The notes below the pieces were generated by a model. It did not search any database and was not told the DNA's origin. It saw only the letters and a program-made list of their open reading frames with translations. A stretch of DNA of 64,000 bases from Runella defluvii. Its GTDB lineage: Bacteria > Bacteroidota > Bacteroidia > Cytophagales > Spirosomataceae. The stretch covers positions 164,114-228,113 of the forward strand of contig NZ_JACIBY010000002.1 in assembly GCF_014195535.1 (NCBI RefSeq), read 5' to 3'. The position numbers and the translations under genes are program-made. Below are positions 1 to 8,793 of the stretch, piece by piece; positions within the stretch are counted from its first letter, which is position 1, and each line of letters opens with the position of its first letter.

Positions 1-2326
1 CACGGTCATAGTCGGCCGCGCGCACGCACGATTTGCTGGTTAGTAATGCAGGTAGCGCACCTTGCGCAAGCGAAAAATGTCCTTTGCCGTCGTTGATGTA
101 GAGGCGGTCCTGATACCCCACATCATTGGGGCGTAATTCATTTCCACCACTTGCAATGTACAAATCGTTATCACCGTCGCCATCGGCATCAAAAAGCAAC
201 GTACCCAAATCTTCCGATGTTTTGTCGGTTCCTTCTTTGTCGGGCAACAGGTCGACCAATGTAAAACTGCCCGAAGGATTTTGTAAGAAGAAACGTCCTT
301 TGTGCTGGCGTGAGCCTCCCACGAAGAAATCGTCCAGGCCATCCCCGTTAATATCACCTGCCGAAACTGCTGGTGGATACTGAGAAAGCTTGTGAGGGAG
401 TAGTTTTTGAACGTTATAATCAATGTATTCTACCTCTTCGTGTTTCCAGGCAAGCTGCAAAGAATCGTTTAAATCCGTAAAATAATACGCCCGATTCTGG
501 GCAGGCACCACATTGTTTTGAGTTGCGTTTGACTGTGATACAATCAGGGTTTGGTCGGCTTGGAGATTTTTCAGCACTTGTTGTTTTCCATTAGGCCACA
601 CCACCGTCGCAGAATCAATCAATCGGTTTTCTCCCAAACCAAAATGCGCTACTGGCTCTACAGTTGACAAATACCCACGGTAAGGCGAATGTTCATAGAC
701 TTGAGTATGATTTCCGTGGTAATAAAGCGTCATTTTAGCGCCAAGCCCGCTGAGGTTATGCCCCTCCCCTTTAAACACGACCCGCAAATAATGGGCTTTT
801 TCGGGCTTAGATTCCACCAAATTATTGCGATAGACAAAAGCAGAATCATTGATATTGTTGCTCACAAGGTCTAAATCACCGTCACGGTCGAGGTCGGCAT
901 AAGCAGCACCGTTACTAAACGATGCTTGGTTGAGTCCCCACGCTTCTGAAACATCTTTAAAGGTAAGATCGCCGTTGTTTTTGAAAGCGTAATTAGGAAT
1001 TTTAACGATGGGAATTTCTCCTAATAAGTAGCTTTTCGGAGCAATAGAACTGCTTTCCGCTCTAAACTGACCAAAATCACGGTCAGTGACATCCCTCGGA
1101 AAACCGTTCGTAATAATCAAGTCACGAAAGCCGTCGTGATCAAAATCGGCCAACATAGGCGTCCAACTCCAATCCGTTTCGGCTACGTTAGAAAGCATAC
1201 TTATTTCGGCAAAAGCGGGGTCATTGCTATTGGGTTTATTTCCCAAATTAAGTTGAAGTGTATTGCGAACATATTGATGCGTAAAACCAAACAGGTCATT
1301 GTTGAGGTACGTTTGGTAACTATTAGGCCCCATCAGGCGTTTTTTACGGGCATTGTCTTTGGGCAACATATCCACCGCCACAATGTCAACGAGGCCGTCA
1401 TTGTTGATGTCAGCCACGTCATTACCCATGGCTGAGTTGCTGGTATGTTTAAAATAGTCGGCTGCTTTATCGGTAAAAGTACCGTTGCCGTTATTAATGT
1501 AAAGCAAGTCGTCGGTTAGGTAATCGTTTGTAATATAAATATCCTTGAAGCCATCACGGTTAAAATCACAAATGTTGATACCCAGCCCATATCCTTCGAT
1601 TTGAATGCCCGCTTCCTTCGATACGTTGGTATAAACAGGGTGGTTGATTCCTTCGCTCCAATCGCAGCGGTAAAGACGGTCGGTAGTTGGTGACGAACCA
1701 TCGCGGCGTTTTTCGTGAAACTGATTGGGATTACTTTCAATCGTATTCGTCAAAACGTACAAATCCAAGTCTCCATCATTGTCATAATCAAAGAAAGCGG
1801 CGTTCATCGAATGCCCACGGTCGTCGATGCCATATTCATGCGCCATTTCTTTGAATGTAGGCACACCTTCACTGTCGTTTCCTTGGTTCACAAAGAGCAG
1901 ATTGGCCCGTTGGTCTTCTACGCCTTTGGTGGTAGCAGTGAGGTAAATATCCATGCGCCCATCGGCATTGATGTCAACCAAACTCGCTCCCGAACACCAG
2001 CGTCCTCGATTTGAAAATGCTGCTTTTTTACTAACATCCTCAAACTTCATATTGCCTTTATTGAGATAAATACGGCTATCGACTTGATTTCCCGAAAAAA
2101 TAATGTCGGGTAAGCTATCACCGTTCATGTCTGCAATCCCGACGCCTCCGCCGTTATAGACATACTCAAAGTCAAGGATATTCAAGGTATCATTTTCGAC
2201 GATGCGGTTCGAGAAGTCGATGCCTGTATCGCTGACTTCTAGTCTCGAAAAGAGGGGTTGATCTTTGCAGGAGCTCAATAAAAAGAGGGCAAACAAACTA
2301 ATAACAGCAAGGCGTGCGGCAACCAT
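1..2326 (-). CDS. FG-GAP/VCBS-repeat lipoprotein with ASPIC/UnbV domain (CRTAC1-like), 3' end beyond window
   Basis: An open frame runs without a stop from the ATG at 2326 down to base 1, so at least 775 residues are present and the C-terminus lies outside the window. The N-terminus is a lipoprotein signal ending in LLSSC, with Cys20 as the lipid attachment site. The body carries repeated calcium-binding-like D-x-N/D-x-D-G motifs (for example DMNGDS, DINADGRMD, DYDNDGDLD, DFNRDGFKD) typical of FG-GAP/VCBS beta-propeller blades. Around residues 500-590 an ASPIC/UnbV-type segment (GLGAKMTLYY, then GLGENRLID and VVWPNGK) is seen, followed by further blades. In Bacteroidota such proteins are often encoded beside SusC/SusD pairs and are presumed to be cell-surface binding proteins; the ligand cannot be read from the sequence. 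It lies downstream of susD in the same direction but behind a terminator, so it may be transcribed separately. Confidence 0.88.
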   Translation of the reverse strand, partial: MVAARLAVISLFALFLLSSCKDQPLFSRLEVSDTGIDFSNRIVENDTLNILDFEYVYNGGGVGIADMNGDSLPDIIFSGNQVDSRIYLNKGNMKFEDVSKKAAFSNRGRWCSGASLVDINADGRMDIYLTATTKGVEDQRANLLFVNQGNDSEGVPTFKEMAHEYGIDDRGHSMNAAFFDYDNDGDLDLYVLTNTIESNPNQFHEKRRDGSSPTTDRLYRCDWSEGINHPVYTNVSKEAGIQIEGYGLGINICDFNRDGFKDIYITNDYLTDDLLYINNGNGTFTDKAADYFKHTSNSAMGNDVADINNDGLVDIVAVDMLPKDNARKKRLMGPNSYQTYLNNDLFGFTHQYVRNTLQLNLGNKPNSNDPAFAEISMLSNVAETDWSWTPMLADFDHDGFRDLIITNGFPRDVTDRDFGQFRAESSSIAPKSYLLGEIPIVKIPNYAFKNNGDLTFKDVSEAWGLNQASFSNGAAYADLDRDGDLDLVSNNINDSAFVYRNNLVESKPEKAHYLRVVFKGEGHNLSGLGAKMTLYYHGNHTQVYEHSPYRGYLSTVEPVAHFGLGENRLIDSATVVWPNGKQQVLKNLQADQTLIVSQSNATQNNVVPAQNRAYYFTDLNDSLQLAWKHEEVEYIDYNVQKLLPHKLSQYPPAVSAGDINGDGLDDFFVGGSRQHKGRFFLQNPSGSFTLVDLLPDKEGTDKTSEDLGTLLFDADGDGDNDLYIASGGNELRPNDVGYQDRLYINDGKGHFSLAQGALPALLTSKSCVRAADYDR

Positions 2327-2390
2327 ACGCTCAAAATTATAGGTGAATGATTGGATAAAAATACAAGATTACGACTGGTTCTATTTAAAC

Positions 2391-2422
2391 AAAATCGGCA
2401 AGTCATTCGACTTGCCGATTTT
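2391..2422 (-). terminator. Rho-independent terminator after susD
   Basis: A perfect 14-bp inverted repeat, AAAATCGGCAAGTC and its complement with an ATTC loop, lies 24 bases beyond the susD stop. On the minus strand it is followed by a T-rich run (TTTTGTTT). It separates susCD from the FG-GAP lipoprotein gene. Confidence 0.85.
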
Positions 2423-2445
2423 GAGTTGCAAGAAATAACCGAGGA

Positions 2446-4182
2446 TTAGTAGCCAGGGTTTTGTTTTAAGATTTGTTCTTTGCTATTCAACAAGTCCATT
2501 TGGCCTTGAGGTATAGGGAACAACGCATATTTAGCTTCATATTTAGCACCACCTAATGCACCAGGCAACAATACCTGATCGTATTGGAGATACTTGTTGA
2601 TGGCAGCTACATCCTCGCCCCAACGAACCAAATCATAGAAACGATATCCTTCCATTCCTAATTCAATTCTTCTTTCAAAGCGAACGGCTGATCTAGCATA
2701 TTCTTTTGTTGGGAAAGCATCGTACAACGCAATTTTATAATTAGCGGCAGGTTTGCCATCAATCATTACGTAGTCAGACGCGTTCATTGCTCTACCTCTT
2801 ACCATATTGGTATATTCGAGTGCTTTAGCCAACGAACCTACTTCGATTTCTGCTTCTGCTGCCATTAAAAGCACGTCAGCAAAACGGATAATAGTAACGT
2901 TGTAGGCATTGTAAGTTTGGTGTCCCCAACCTCCTGTTTCAGTTAAACCTGCTGCTTTTTCAGCTTTGGTAAACAAGTATTTTTTAGGAGAGTACGGACC
3001 ACCGTTTGGTTGGTTACGAATCATGCTAAAGCCTGTGTGTGGGCCCCAATCCAAGAATGGAATACCTCTACGGCCTACTGTGTGGTCTAGTCGTGGATCA
3101 AGTGGCCCTGCATCTGGCGTGAAAGCCACGTCAGATTTAATACCCATATCCGTTTTAACCGCATTGGCAGGAGCATTGTAAGTACCATCCAAAAATGGAA
3201 GTCCTTTTGCATCTGTACGGAACGAGTTTACGAATTCAAACGACGGTTGGAAGAATCCACAGCAAGTACCTGGATCAGAGCCTTGGATAAAGTTCAATTG
3301 CAAATCAGCGTTGGCATTGTTTCCATTTCCTGATTTAACAGTTGCTTGAACTGCAAACACCGACTCAGCATTGTTGTCATTTGCTACACGATAAAGATCT
3401 GAATATTTAGGAAGCAACGCATATTTTTTGCCACCTGTTGTTTTACCGTTCGCAATAATCAAATCAAACAACGCTTTGGCTTCTGCATATTTCTTTTGAT
3501 ACAAATATACTTTGGCCAAGTAAGAAGCCGCTGCCCATTTGTTAGCACGTCCAACAGCAGATGATGTTTCTGGCAAATCGTTGTAAGCCGTTTTGAAATC
3601 ATCCTCAATTTTTGGCCATAGCTCAACATCGTTTTTCACTTTGTCGATTCCGTTTGAAAGATTTTTAGTTTCATCAACATAAGGTACTAAGTTGAAGTTT
3701 CTTTTCAATTGGAAATAGAAGTGGCCTCTCAAGAAACGTGCTTCCGCAGTGATCAATTTGATATCTTCCGCTTTTACACTTGGCTGTGCTTCTTTCAACA
3801 AAGCCAAAACGGCATTAGCTCTCGAAACACCTTCAAAATAACTTTGATACACGTTGGCGGCTACAGGATCCGTCGAGTTGTATTGGAATGTTTGAATAGG
3901 GTTCATTTCAGAACCATCCCCTGGGTCAGTACCTTTGTTGGCATCTCCCCCTCTAATACTTCCAATCAGCCAGTTTGAAGGCCCTGAGTGAGTTTGTCCC
4001 AAAGCACTCAATTGAGCGTACGCAGAAATTAAACTTCCGTCCAAACCAGCTTTGCTGGTAAGCTGGGCTTTAGCAAGTGAGCCCGTTGGAGGTACTTCTA
4101 GAAAGCTATCTTTACAGGCATATCCAGCTAACAAAAGAATAATGCTTGTAAGTGAAAAGATTATTTTTTTCATTTTGTTCAT
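2446..4182 (-). CDS. SusD/RagB-family outer-membrane nutrient-binding lipoprotein
   Basis: A 578-residue SusD homologue, of usual family length. It begins with a lipoprotein signal whose lipobox is LAGYAC (Cys23), so it should be anchored on the outer membrane. The N-terminal half has the helical TPR-like SusD fold, with segments such as EARFLRGHFYFQLKRNF and AASYLAKVYLYQKKYAEAKALF. The C-terminal part carries typical late SusD signatures (RFADVLLMAAEAEIE, RRIELGMEGYRFYDLVRWG and a final LFPIPQGQ near the end). It works as the lid of the SusC channel, handing a glycan or other large nutrient to the TonB-dependent transporter. It starts 3 nt after the susC stop and is surely co-transcribed with it. 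No glycoside hydrolase is encoded next to the pair, so the substrate is unknown. Confidence 0.95.
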   Translation of the reverse strand: MNKMKKIIFSLTSIILLLAGYACKDSFLEVPPTGSLAKAQLTSKAGLDGSLISAYAQLSALGQTHSGPSNWLIGSIRGGDANKGTDPGDGSEMNPIQTFQYNSTDPVAANVYQSYFEGVSRANAVLALLKEAQPSVKAEDIKLITAEARFLRGHFYFQLKRNFNLVPYVDETKNLSNGIDKVKNDVELWPKIEDDFKTAYNDLPETSSAVGRANKWAAASYLAKVYLYQKKYAEAKALFDLIIANGKTTGGKKYALLPKYSDLYRVANDNNAESVFAVQATVKSGNGNNANADLQLNFIQGSDPGTCCGFFQPSFEFVNSFRTDAKGLPFLDGTYNAPANAVKTDMGIKSDVAFTPDAGPLDPRLDHTVGRRGIPFLDWGPHTGFSMIRNQPNGGPYSPKKYLFTKAEKAAGLTETGGWGHQTYNAYNVTIIRFADVLLMAAEAEIEVGSLAKALEYTNMVRGRAMNASDYVMIDGKPAANYKIALYDAFPTKEYARSAVRFERRIELGMEGYRFYDLVRWGEDVAAINKYLQYDQVLLPGALGGAKYEAKYALFPIPQGQMDLLNSKEQILKQNPGY

Positions 4183-4185
4183 ATG

Positions 4186-7100
4186 TTAAAATCCAACATT
4201 TATACCGAAAGTGAATTGACGAGTCATTGGGAAGTTTCCTAAATCCACCCCAAAGTTAGTATCCGCAGCACCAGCTACTTGAGGATCTAATCCGCCATAT
4301 TTGGTAATTGTAAATAGGTTGTTGACAGCGGCATGAACACGAAGTCTGCTCAATCTTAATTTATTTGCCAATTCCATTGGGAAGTTATAGGCAAACGAAA
4401 GGTTCTGGAATCTTAAATAAGAACCGTCTTCTACGTAAAAGTCACTAGATTGAGAACCTGTACTGAAACCATCGTTTGCTTCAAAGATTGGAATGGTAGC
4501 ACCAGTATTCTGTGGAGTCCAAGATTGTTTTACGCGCTCTGAGATGGCAGAACCTGCGAACAACGGATAGAAATCGGTAAATCTTTTTGAGATATTAAAG
4601 ATTTTGTTTCCGATTGATGTGTAGAAGTACGACAATACTTCAAAGTTTTTGTAGGTAAGTCGGAAGTTCAAACCACCCGTAAACTTAGGCACTGGGCTAC
4701 CCAAATACGTACGGTCGTCTGCGCTTATTTTTCCGTCTCCGTTTACATCAACATATCTGAAACGACCTACGCCAGCTCCATCTTGCGTTGGAGCATTCTT
4801 GATTTCTTCTTGGCTTTGGAAAAGTCCTTGTACTTTATATCCGTAGAAAGAAGAAAGAGAGTAACCCAATTGGTTACGAATAGGGTTTACACCTCTAAAG
4901 CCTGGGTTTACGTCTTGCAAATAAGTAAGACCGCCACCGATTTCGGTAATTTTGTTATCAAGGAAGCTACCCGTAACATCAAATTCGTAGCCTACTTTTC
5001 CTCCAAATTTACCGCGAGTAATCAACTGAATATCAATACCCTTGTTCACCATTGTCCCTACGTTAACCGAAGGAGGTGTAGCCCCACCCACTGTCTGCGT
5101 AATGGGCAAGCGGTACAACAAATCTTTGGTATCTTTTTGCCACAAATCGAAGATAACATCCAATTTCCCGTTAAGGAATGAACCATCAATACCCACGTTT
5201 TTGGTAATACTTGTTTCCCATCTTGCATCAGGGTTTCCGATGCGTGATTGTCTGAAACCTCCTACTACGCCACCGTTTGTACCGTTGATGTCGTACGATG
5301 AGTTTTCTACGCTTTGTGCATAAAGGTTGTATTGGTTGGCAGGAGCAACGTTATTTGAGTTACCCATCAAACCATATCCCCCACGAATTTTCAAATCAGT
5401 AACCCAAGAGAATTGTTTCATGAATGGCTCATCCGAAAGTCTCCATGCGGCAGATACCGCTGGGAATACCCCATATCGGGTGTTGGCACCAAATCGAGAA
5501 GAACCGTCACGGCGAAGTACCCCTGTAATGATGTATTTATCTTTCAAGTTGTAAATCGCTCTACCAAAATAAGAGTTAAATGTAATCCCGTTGTCTTTGG
5601 TACTGTTTGCTGGGTTCCTGATATCCAACGTAGAGATTGTAATGTAGTTTGGATCACCAGAGAATGGGTTACGGCCATCAGCGCGTAAATCTTTTCCAAA
5701 GCCCGTGTTAAGTGCTTCTTGTCCAACCAACAAATCCAAATTATGGATACCAAATTTCTTCTTGTAAGAAATTGTGTTCGTGAAAGTCCAGCCTAATCTA
5801 AATCCACCACTTTCGTTGTAAGACCAGTTAACACCTTTGTTTTCAAGGGTTTCATAAATTGGACGGCCATATCCCCAGCTATAGAAATTAGTAAAGTTTC
5901 CACCGATTGATGAGCGCAACGTCAAGTCTTTGATAGGATCAACTTCAATGTAGAAGTTACCAGATGCCAAAGCATTGTAGTTTTTGTTGAGCTTACCAGC
6001 CTGTTGGTTAGCAACAGGGTTTGAACCTTGTCCGAAACCTAGGGCAGTTGTACCCGCATATCCGCCAAATTCGTCATAAACAGGGATAATTGTAGGCGAT
6101 CTGAATGCGCCCAAGATATCGTTTTCATCTTGTGACGACTGCAATCCTTCATTTCCTCCCTGACGACCTAAGATTTGAAGGAAAGTAAGTTGGATATTTT
6201 CACCAATTCGTACATTTTTGAAAACATCAAACTCTGTATTCACACGCATCGCATAACGCTTTGCACGCTGGCTTGGCAAAATACCTTGTTGGTCTTGCAT
6301 TGACAAACCTACATAGAAACGAGAAGCATCTCCTCCACCTTCAAAACCTAAGCTATGTCTGCTGATTGTTCCTGTTTGGGTCAATGCTTTATACCAGTCT
6401 GTTCCTGCCTTATTCGCTTTGATAACTTGGTAAAAATCACCGATAGTTGGTCCAGTAATGTTATATTTTAACTTTTCTGCGGCCAAATCAACCGTTCCAA
6501 TTACCCCACTTCTATTACCTACTTTAAGATAATCGGGCAATACTGGCGTTGGGCCTGAACCATACTGAGGGTGAGAAAGAGGCGAACCAGAGTTTTTAAG
6601 CGCCGTCCAAGTCCAATCTGCTTGGTCTTGTGGGTTCATCATTTTTTGTCCTTTACCTGGGTCAGTAAGACCATACACACCATCGTAAGTAACGCTCAGT
6701 TTTTTAGCTGATTTTTTACCTCTCTTAGTCGTATATACAATCACACCATTGGCCGCTCTTGCTCCATAGATTGACGCTGCCGACGCATCTTTCAATACTG
6801 TCGTTGATTCAATGTCTTCTGGGTTCAAGAAGTTTACGTTACCTACTGGATATCCGTCAACAATGATAAGCGGTTCGTTACCACCAAATGCACCAAAACC
6901 GCGAACCCGAATCTGGCTTCCTGATCCTGGTTGGCTGGTAGTTACAACCGTCAAACCTGCTACCCGACCTTGTAATTGTTGCTCAACACTTGAAGATGGC
7001 ACCGTTGTAAGGTCTTTGGTTTTTACGGTAGAAATAGCCCCCGTTGACTCACGGCGCTTATCTACAGTATAACCAGTTACAACCACTTCAGTCAAAGCAT

Positions 7101-7416
7101 TCGCTTCATCCTCAAGCTTGGCATTAATCATTGTTTGGTTTCCAACTGGAACTTCCTGCGATTTGTAACCAATCGCCGAAATAACTAATACAGGATTGGC
7201 ACCTTTGACACTGATAGTAAAAGCGCCGTCGGCATCTGCTGACGTTCCCACGTTACTACCTTTCAACAACACCGTGGCGCCTGGAATAGGGCCATCTGAA
7301 GCCATTACTTTCCCCGATACTTTACGTTCTTGGGCGTGTGCTGGGTCGGGTGCAAGGAGGAGTAGGAACATCCATGCCACCACACACGTCAACAGTGAGT
7401 AGAACTTTGTTCTCAT
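4186..7416 (-). CDS. SusC/RagA-family TonB-linked outer-membrane transporter
   Basis: A 1076-residue protein with a signal peptide ending near AHAQ, then a carboxypeptidase-regulatory-like domain (about residues 33-110; KVSGKVMASDGPIPGATVLLKG), then a TonB plug domain (about 125-235) with the RVRGFGAFGGNEPLIIVDG segment typical of SusC. The remainder is a 22-stranded-type beta-barrel with a terminal aromatic-rich strand ending in Phe (FTFGINVGF). It imports a large substrate delivered by SusD using TonB/ExbBD energy. It is the first gene of a susC-susD operon. A candidate TAttTTTG -7 element lies about 75 nt upstream. The NrtR-type regulator is divergently encoded across a 597-nt intergenic region and is the obvious candidate controller. 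Confidence 0.95.
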   Translation of the reverse strand: MRTKFYSLLTCVVAWMFLLLLAPDPAHAQERKVSGKVMASDGPIPGATVLLKGSNVGTSADADGAFTISVKGANPVLVISAIGYKSQEVPVGNQTMINAKLEDEANALTEVVVTGYTVDKRRESTGAISTVKTKDLTTVPSSSVEQQLQGRVAGLTVVTTSQPGSGSQIRVRGFGAFGGNEPLIIVDGYPVGNVNFLNPEDIESTTVLKDASAASIYGARAANGVIVYTTKRGKKSAKKLSVTYDGVYGLTDPGKGQKMMNPQDQADWTWTALKNSGSPLSHPQYGSGPTPVLPDYLKVGNRSGVIGTVDLAAEKLKYNITGPTIGDFYQVIKANKAGTDWYKALTQTGTISRHSLGFEGGGDASRFYVGLSMQDQQGILPSQRAKRYAMRVNTEFDVFKNVRIGENIQLTFLQILGRQGGNEGLQSSQDENDILGAFRSPTIIPVYDEFGGYAGTTALGFGQGSNPVANQQAGKLNKNYNALASGNFYIEVDPIKDLTLRSSIGGNFTNFYSWGYGRPIYETLENKGVNWSYNESGGFRLGWTFTNTISYKKKFGIHNLDLLVGQEALNTGFGKDLRADGRNPFSGDPNYITISTLDIRNPANSTKDNGITFNSYFGRAIYNLKDKYIITGVLRRDGSSRFGANTRYGVFPAVSAAWRLSDEPFMKQFSWVTDLKIRGGYGLMGNSNNVAPANQYNLYAQSVENSSYDINGTNGGVVGGFRQSRIGNPDARWETSITKNVGIDGSFLNGKLDVIFDLWQKDTKDLLYRLPITQTVGGATPPSVNVGTMVNKGIDIQLITRGKFGGKVGYEFDVTGSFLDNKITEIGGGLTYLQDVNPGFRGVNPIRNQLGYSLSSFYGYKVQGLFQSQEEIKNAPTQDGAGVGRFRYVDVNGDGKISADDRTYLGSPVPKFTGGLNFRLTYKNFEVLSYFYTSIGNKIFNISKRFTDFYPLFAGSAISERVKQSWTPQNTGATIPIFEANDGFSTGSQSSDFYVEDGSYLRFQNLSFAYNFPMELANKLRLSRLRVHAAVNNLFTITKYGGLDPQVAGAADTNFGVDLGNFPMTRQFTFGINVGF

Positions 7417-7490
7417 AAGAAAAAACTGATAGGTTAAAAAGTGAACAAAAAATATAAAAAAAATACAAATTTTCTAGACGCAAAAAAACA

Positions 7491-7498
7491 CAAAAATA
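7491..7498 (-). promoter_or_regulatory. Candidate -7 element of the susC promoter
   Basis: On the minus strand the sequence reads TATTTTTG, a full match to the Bacteroidota -7 consensus TAnnTTTG, 75 nt upstream of the susC ATG. No clear TTG is present at the usual -33 distance, which would fit a promoter needing an activator. Confidence 0.45.
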
Positions 7499-7561
7499 CG
7501 CTACATACGTACACAGTTTATGTTTCAAAAATTGACAATAATGCGTGGGAAAGTGTGCAAC

Positions 7562-7583
7562 ACCCAAAAGCTACCTTTTGGGT
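7562..7583. promoter_or_regulatory. Perfect 9-bp inverted repeat upstream of susC (operator candidate)
   Basis: ACCCAAAAG, loop CTAC, CTTTTGGGT. It lies about 65 bp upstream of the candidate susC -7 element in the 597-nt region between susC and the divergent regulator gene. It could be an operator for that regulator. The rest of 7417-8013 is AT-rich and shows no gene. Confidence 0.4.
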
Positions 7584-8013
7584 TGCTTCTAGAAACGTAC
7601 TCAGTAAATAGATAACGATTGTGTGGAGAAAAGCCTTACGGCTAACTAATAGGTACTAACAAACGAACAATTCTGCTAATCCAACTAAAAAGAGTTTATA
7701 AATGGCTATATACTTACAAAAAAATAAAAATCTTTGTTTTTGGCTAAATCACACACATTTGTACTAAGTATCTTTTTGATAATTAGTGCCTTTATTTTTC
7801 TTAATTTTAGTGATTGATACCCAGAGGAACGTATTTTTTGTTTCTAAAATGGATTATTCTAAGAAAGAAAAATGAGCGTCGTTGTTTGATTTAGAGTTTT
7901 GAAACGTTATTGTAAAGAATTCAGCTTACAGGTATATATCATTATGATACAAACTTATTGGGTTGACGTCGATATTCCAAATTTTTTCTTTTTTTTGTGC
8001 AAAAATTACGCGT

Positions 8014-8763
8014 ATGCTTCCTAGCGAAAACATAAAAGATTTTTTAGACCAAGGTCCCGAATACCTCCCAAGTGTGTCGGTTGACTGCGTCATTTTTGGG
8101 TTTCACGAACAACAGCTAAAAGTGCTTTTACTCGAATTTAAAAAAACCAAAGCCCATGCCTTACCTGGTGGATTTGTGTTTAAAAATGAAAGCACCGCCG
8201 AGGCCGCCAAACGAATTTTGTGGGAACGTACAGGGGTAAAAGACATTTATTTGGAGCAATTTTACACGTTTGGTGAGCCCAATCGCGGCAACTGGGATGT
8301 CCACAAAGCGACCATGGCCTCCCACGGATTTGATTTAACGAAAGAGCACTGGTTATTGCAGCGGTTTATTACGATTGGCTATTATGCCTTGGTGGACTTT
8401 TCAAAAGTAAAACCCACCCCCGATATTTTTTCGGACGTGGGCGACTGGTACGATGTACACGATACTCCCCCCTTGATTTTAGACCATAATCGTATTGTTG
8501 CCAAAGCCCTCGAAACGTTACGACTCACCATCGACCATAAGTTGGTCGGATTCAACTTGCTTTCGGAGACATTTACCATGAACGAGTTACAGTCGTTGTA
8601 CGAAACCGTGCTTGATAAGAAGTTGTTGCGGGCAAATTTTCAGCGTAAGATGCTGAACTTGGGAATTTTGGAACGGGTCAAAAAGAAGTTTACAGGCAAA
8701 GCCCATAAACCTCCTTTTGTGTACCGATTCAACGCCGAAGCGCTTGACAAACAAAATTCATAG
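8014..8763 (+). CDS. NrtR/AraR-type transcriptional regulator with degenerate Nudix domain and winged helix
   Basis: 249 residues from the ATG at 8014. An in-frame TTG at 7963 would add 17 residues, but the first of the family-like sequence follows the ATG, so that start is preferred. Residues about 20-150 form a Nudix-like fold and about 165-245 a winged helix (TMNELQSLYETVLDK, then FQRKMLNLGILERVKKKFTG). The Nudix box G53-x5-E59-x7-R67 keeps its frame, but the catalytic REUxEE becomes R67-I-L-W-E71-R72, losing two of the three metal-binding glutamates. The domain is therefore most likely a ligand sensor rather than a hydrolase. Bacteroidota members of this family include AraR-like sugar regulators. 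Placed divergently from susCD, it probably controls that operon in response to a sugar or nucleotide-sugar effector; the ligand is not known. Confidence 0.85.
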   Translation: MLPSENIKDFLDQGPEYLPSVSVDCVIFGFHEQQLKVLLLEFKKTKAHALPGGFVFKNESTAEAAKRILWERTGVKDIYLEQFYTFGEPNRGNWDVHKATMASHGFDLTKEHWLLQRFITIGYYALVDFSKVKPTPDIFSDVGDWYDVHDTPPLILDHNRIVAKALETLRLTIDHKLVGFNLLSETFTMNELQSLYETVLDKKLLRANFQRKMLNLGILERVKKKFTGKAHKPPFVYRFNAEALDKQNS

Positions 8764-8793
8764 GTAGCGTGAGAAATGCTTAACGATGAGGGG

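Noticed and set aside
4783..5181. Plus-strand frames inside susC
   Set aside because: Antisense to a well-supported SusC gene and without recognisable motifs.
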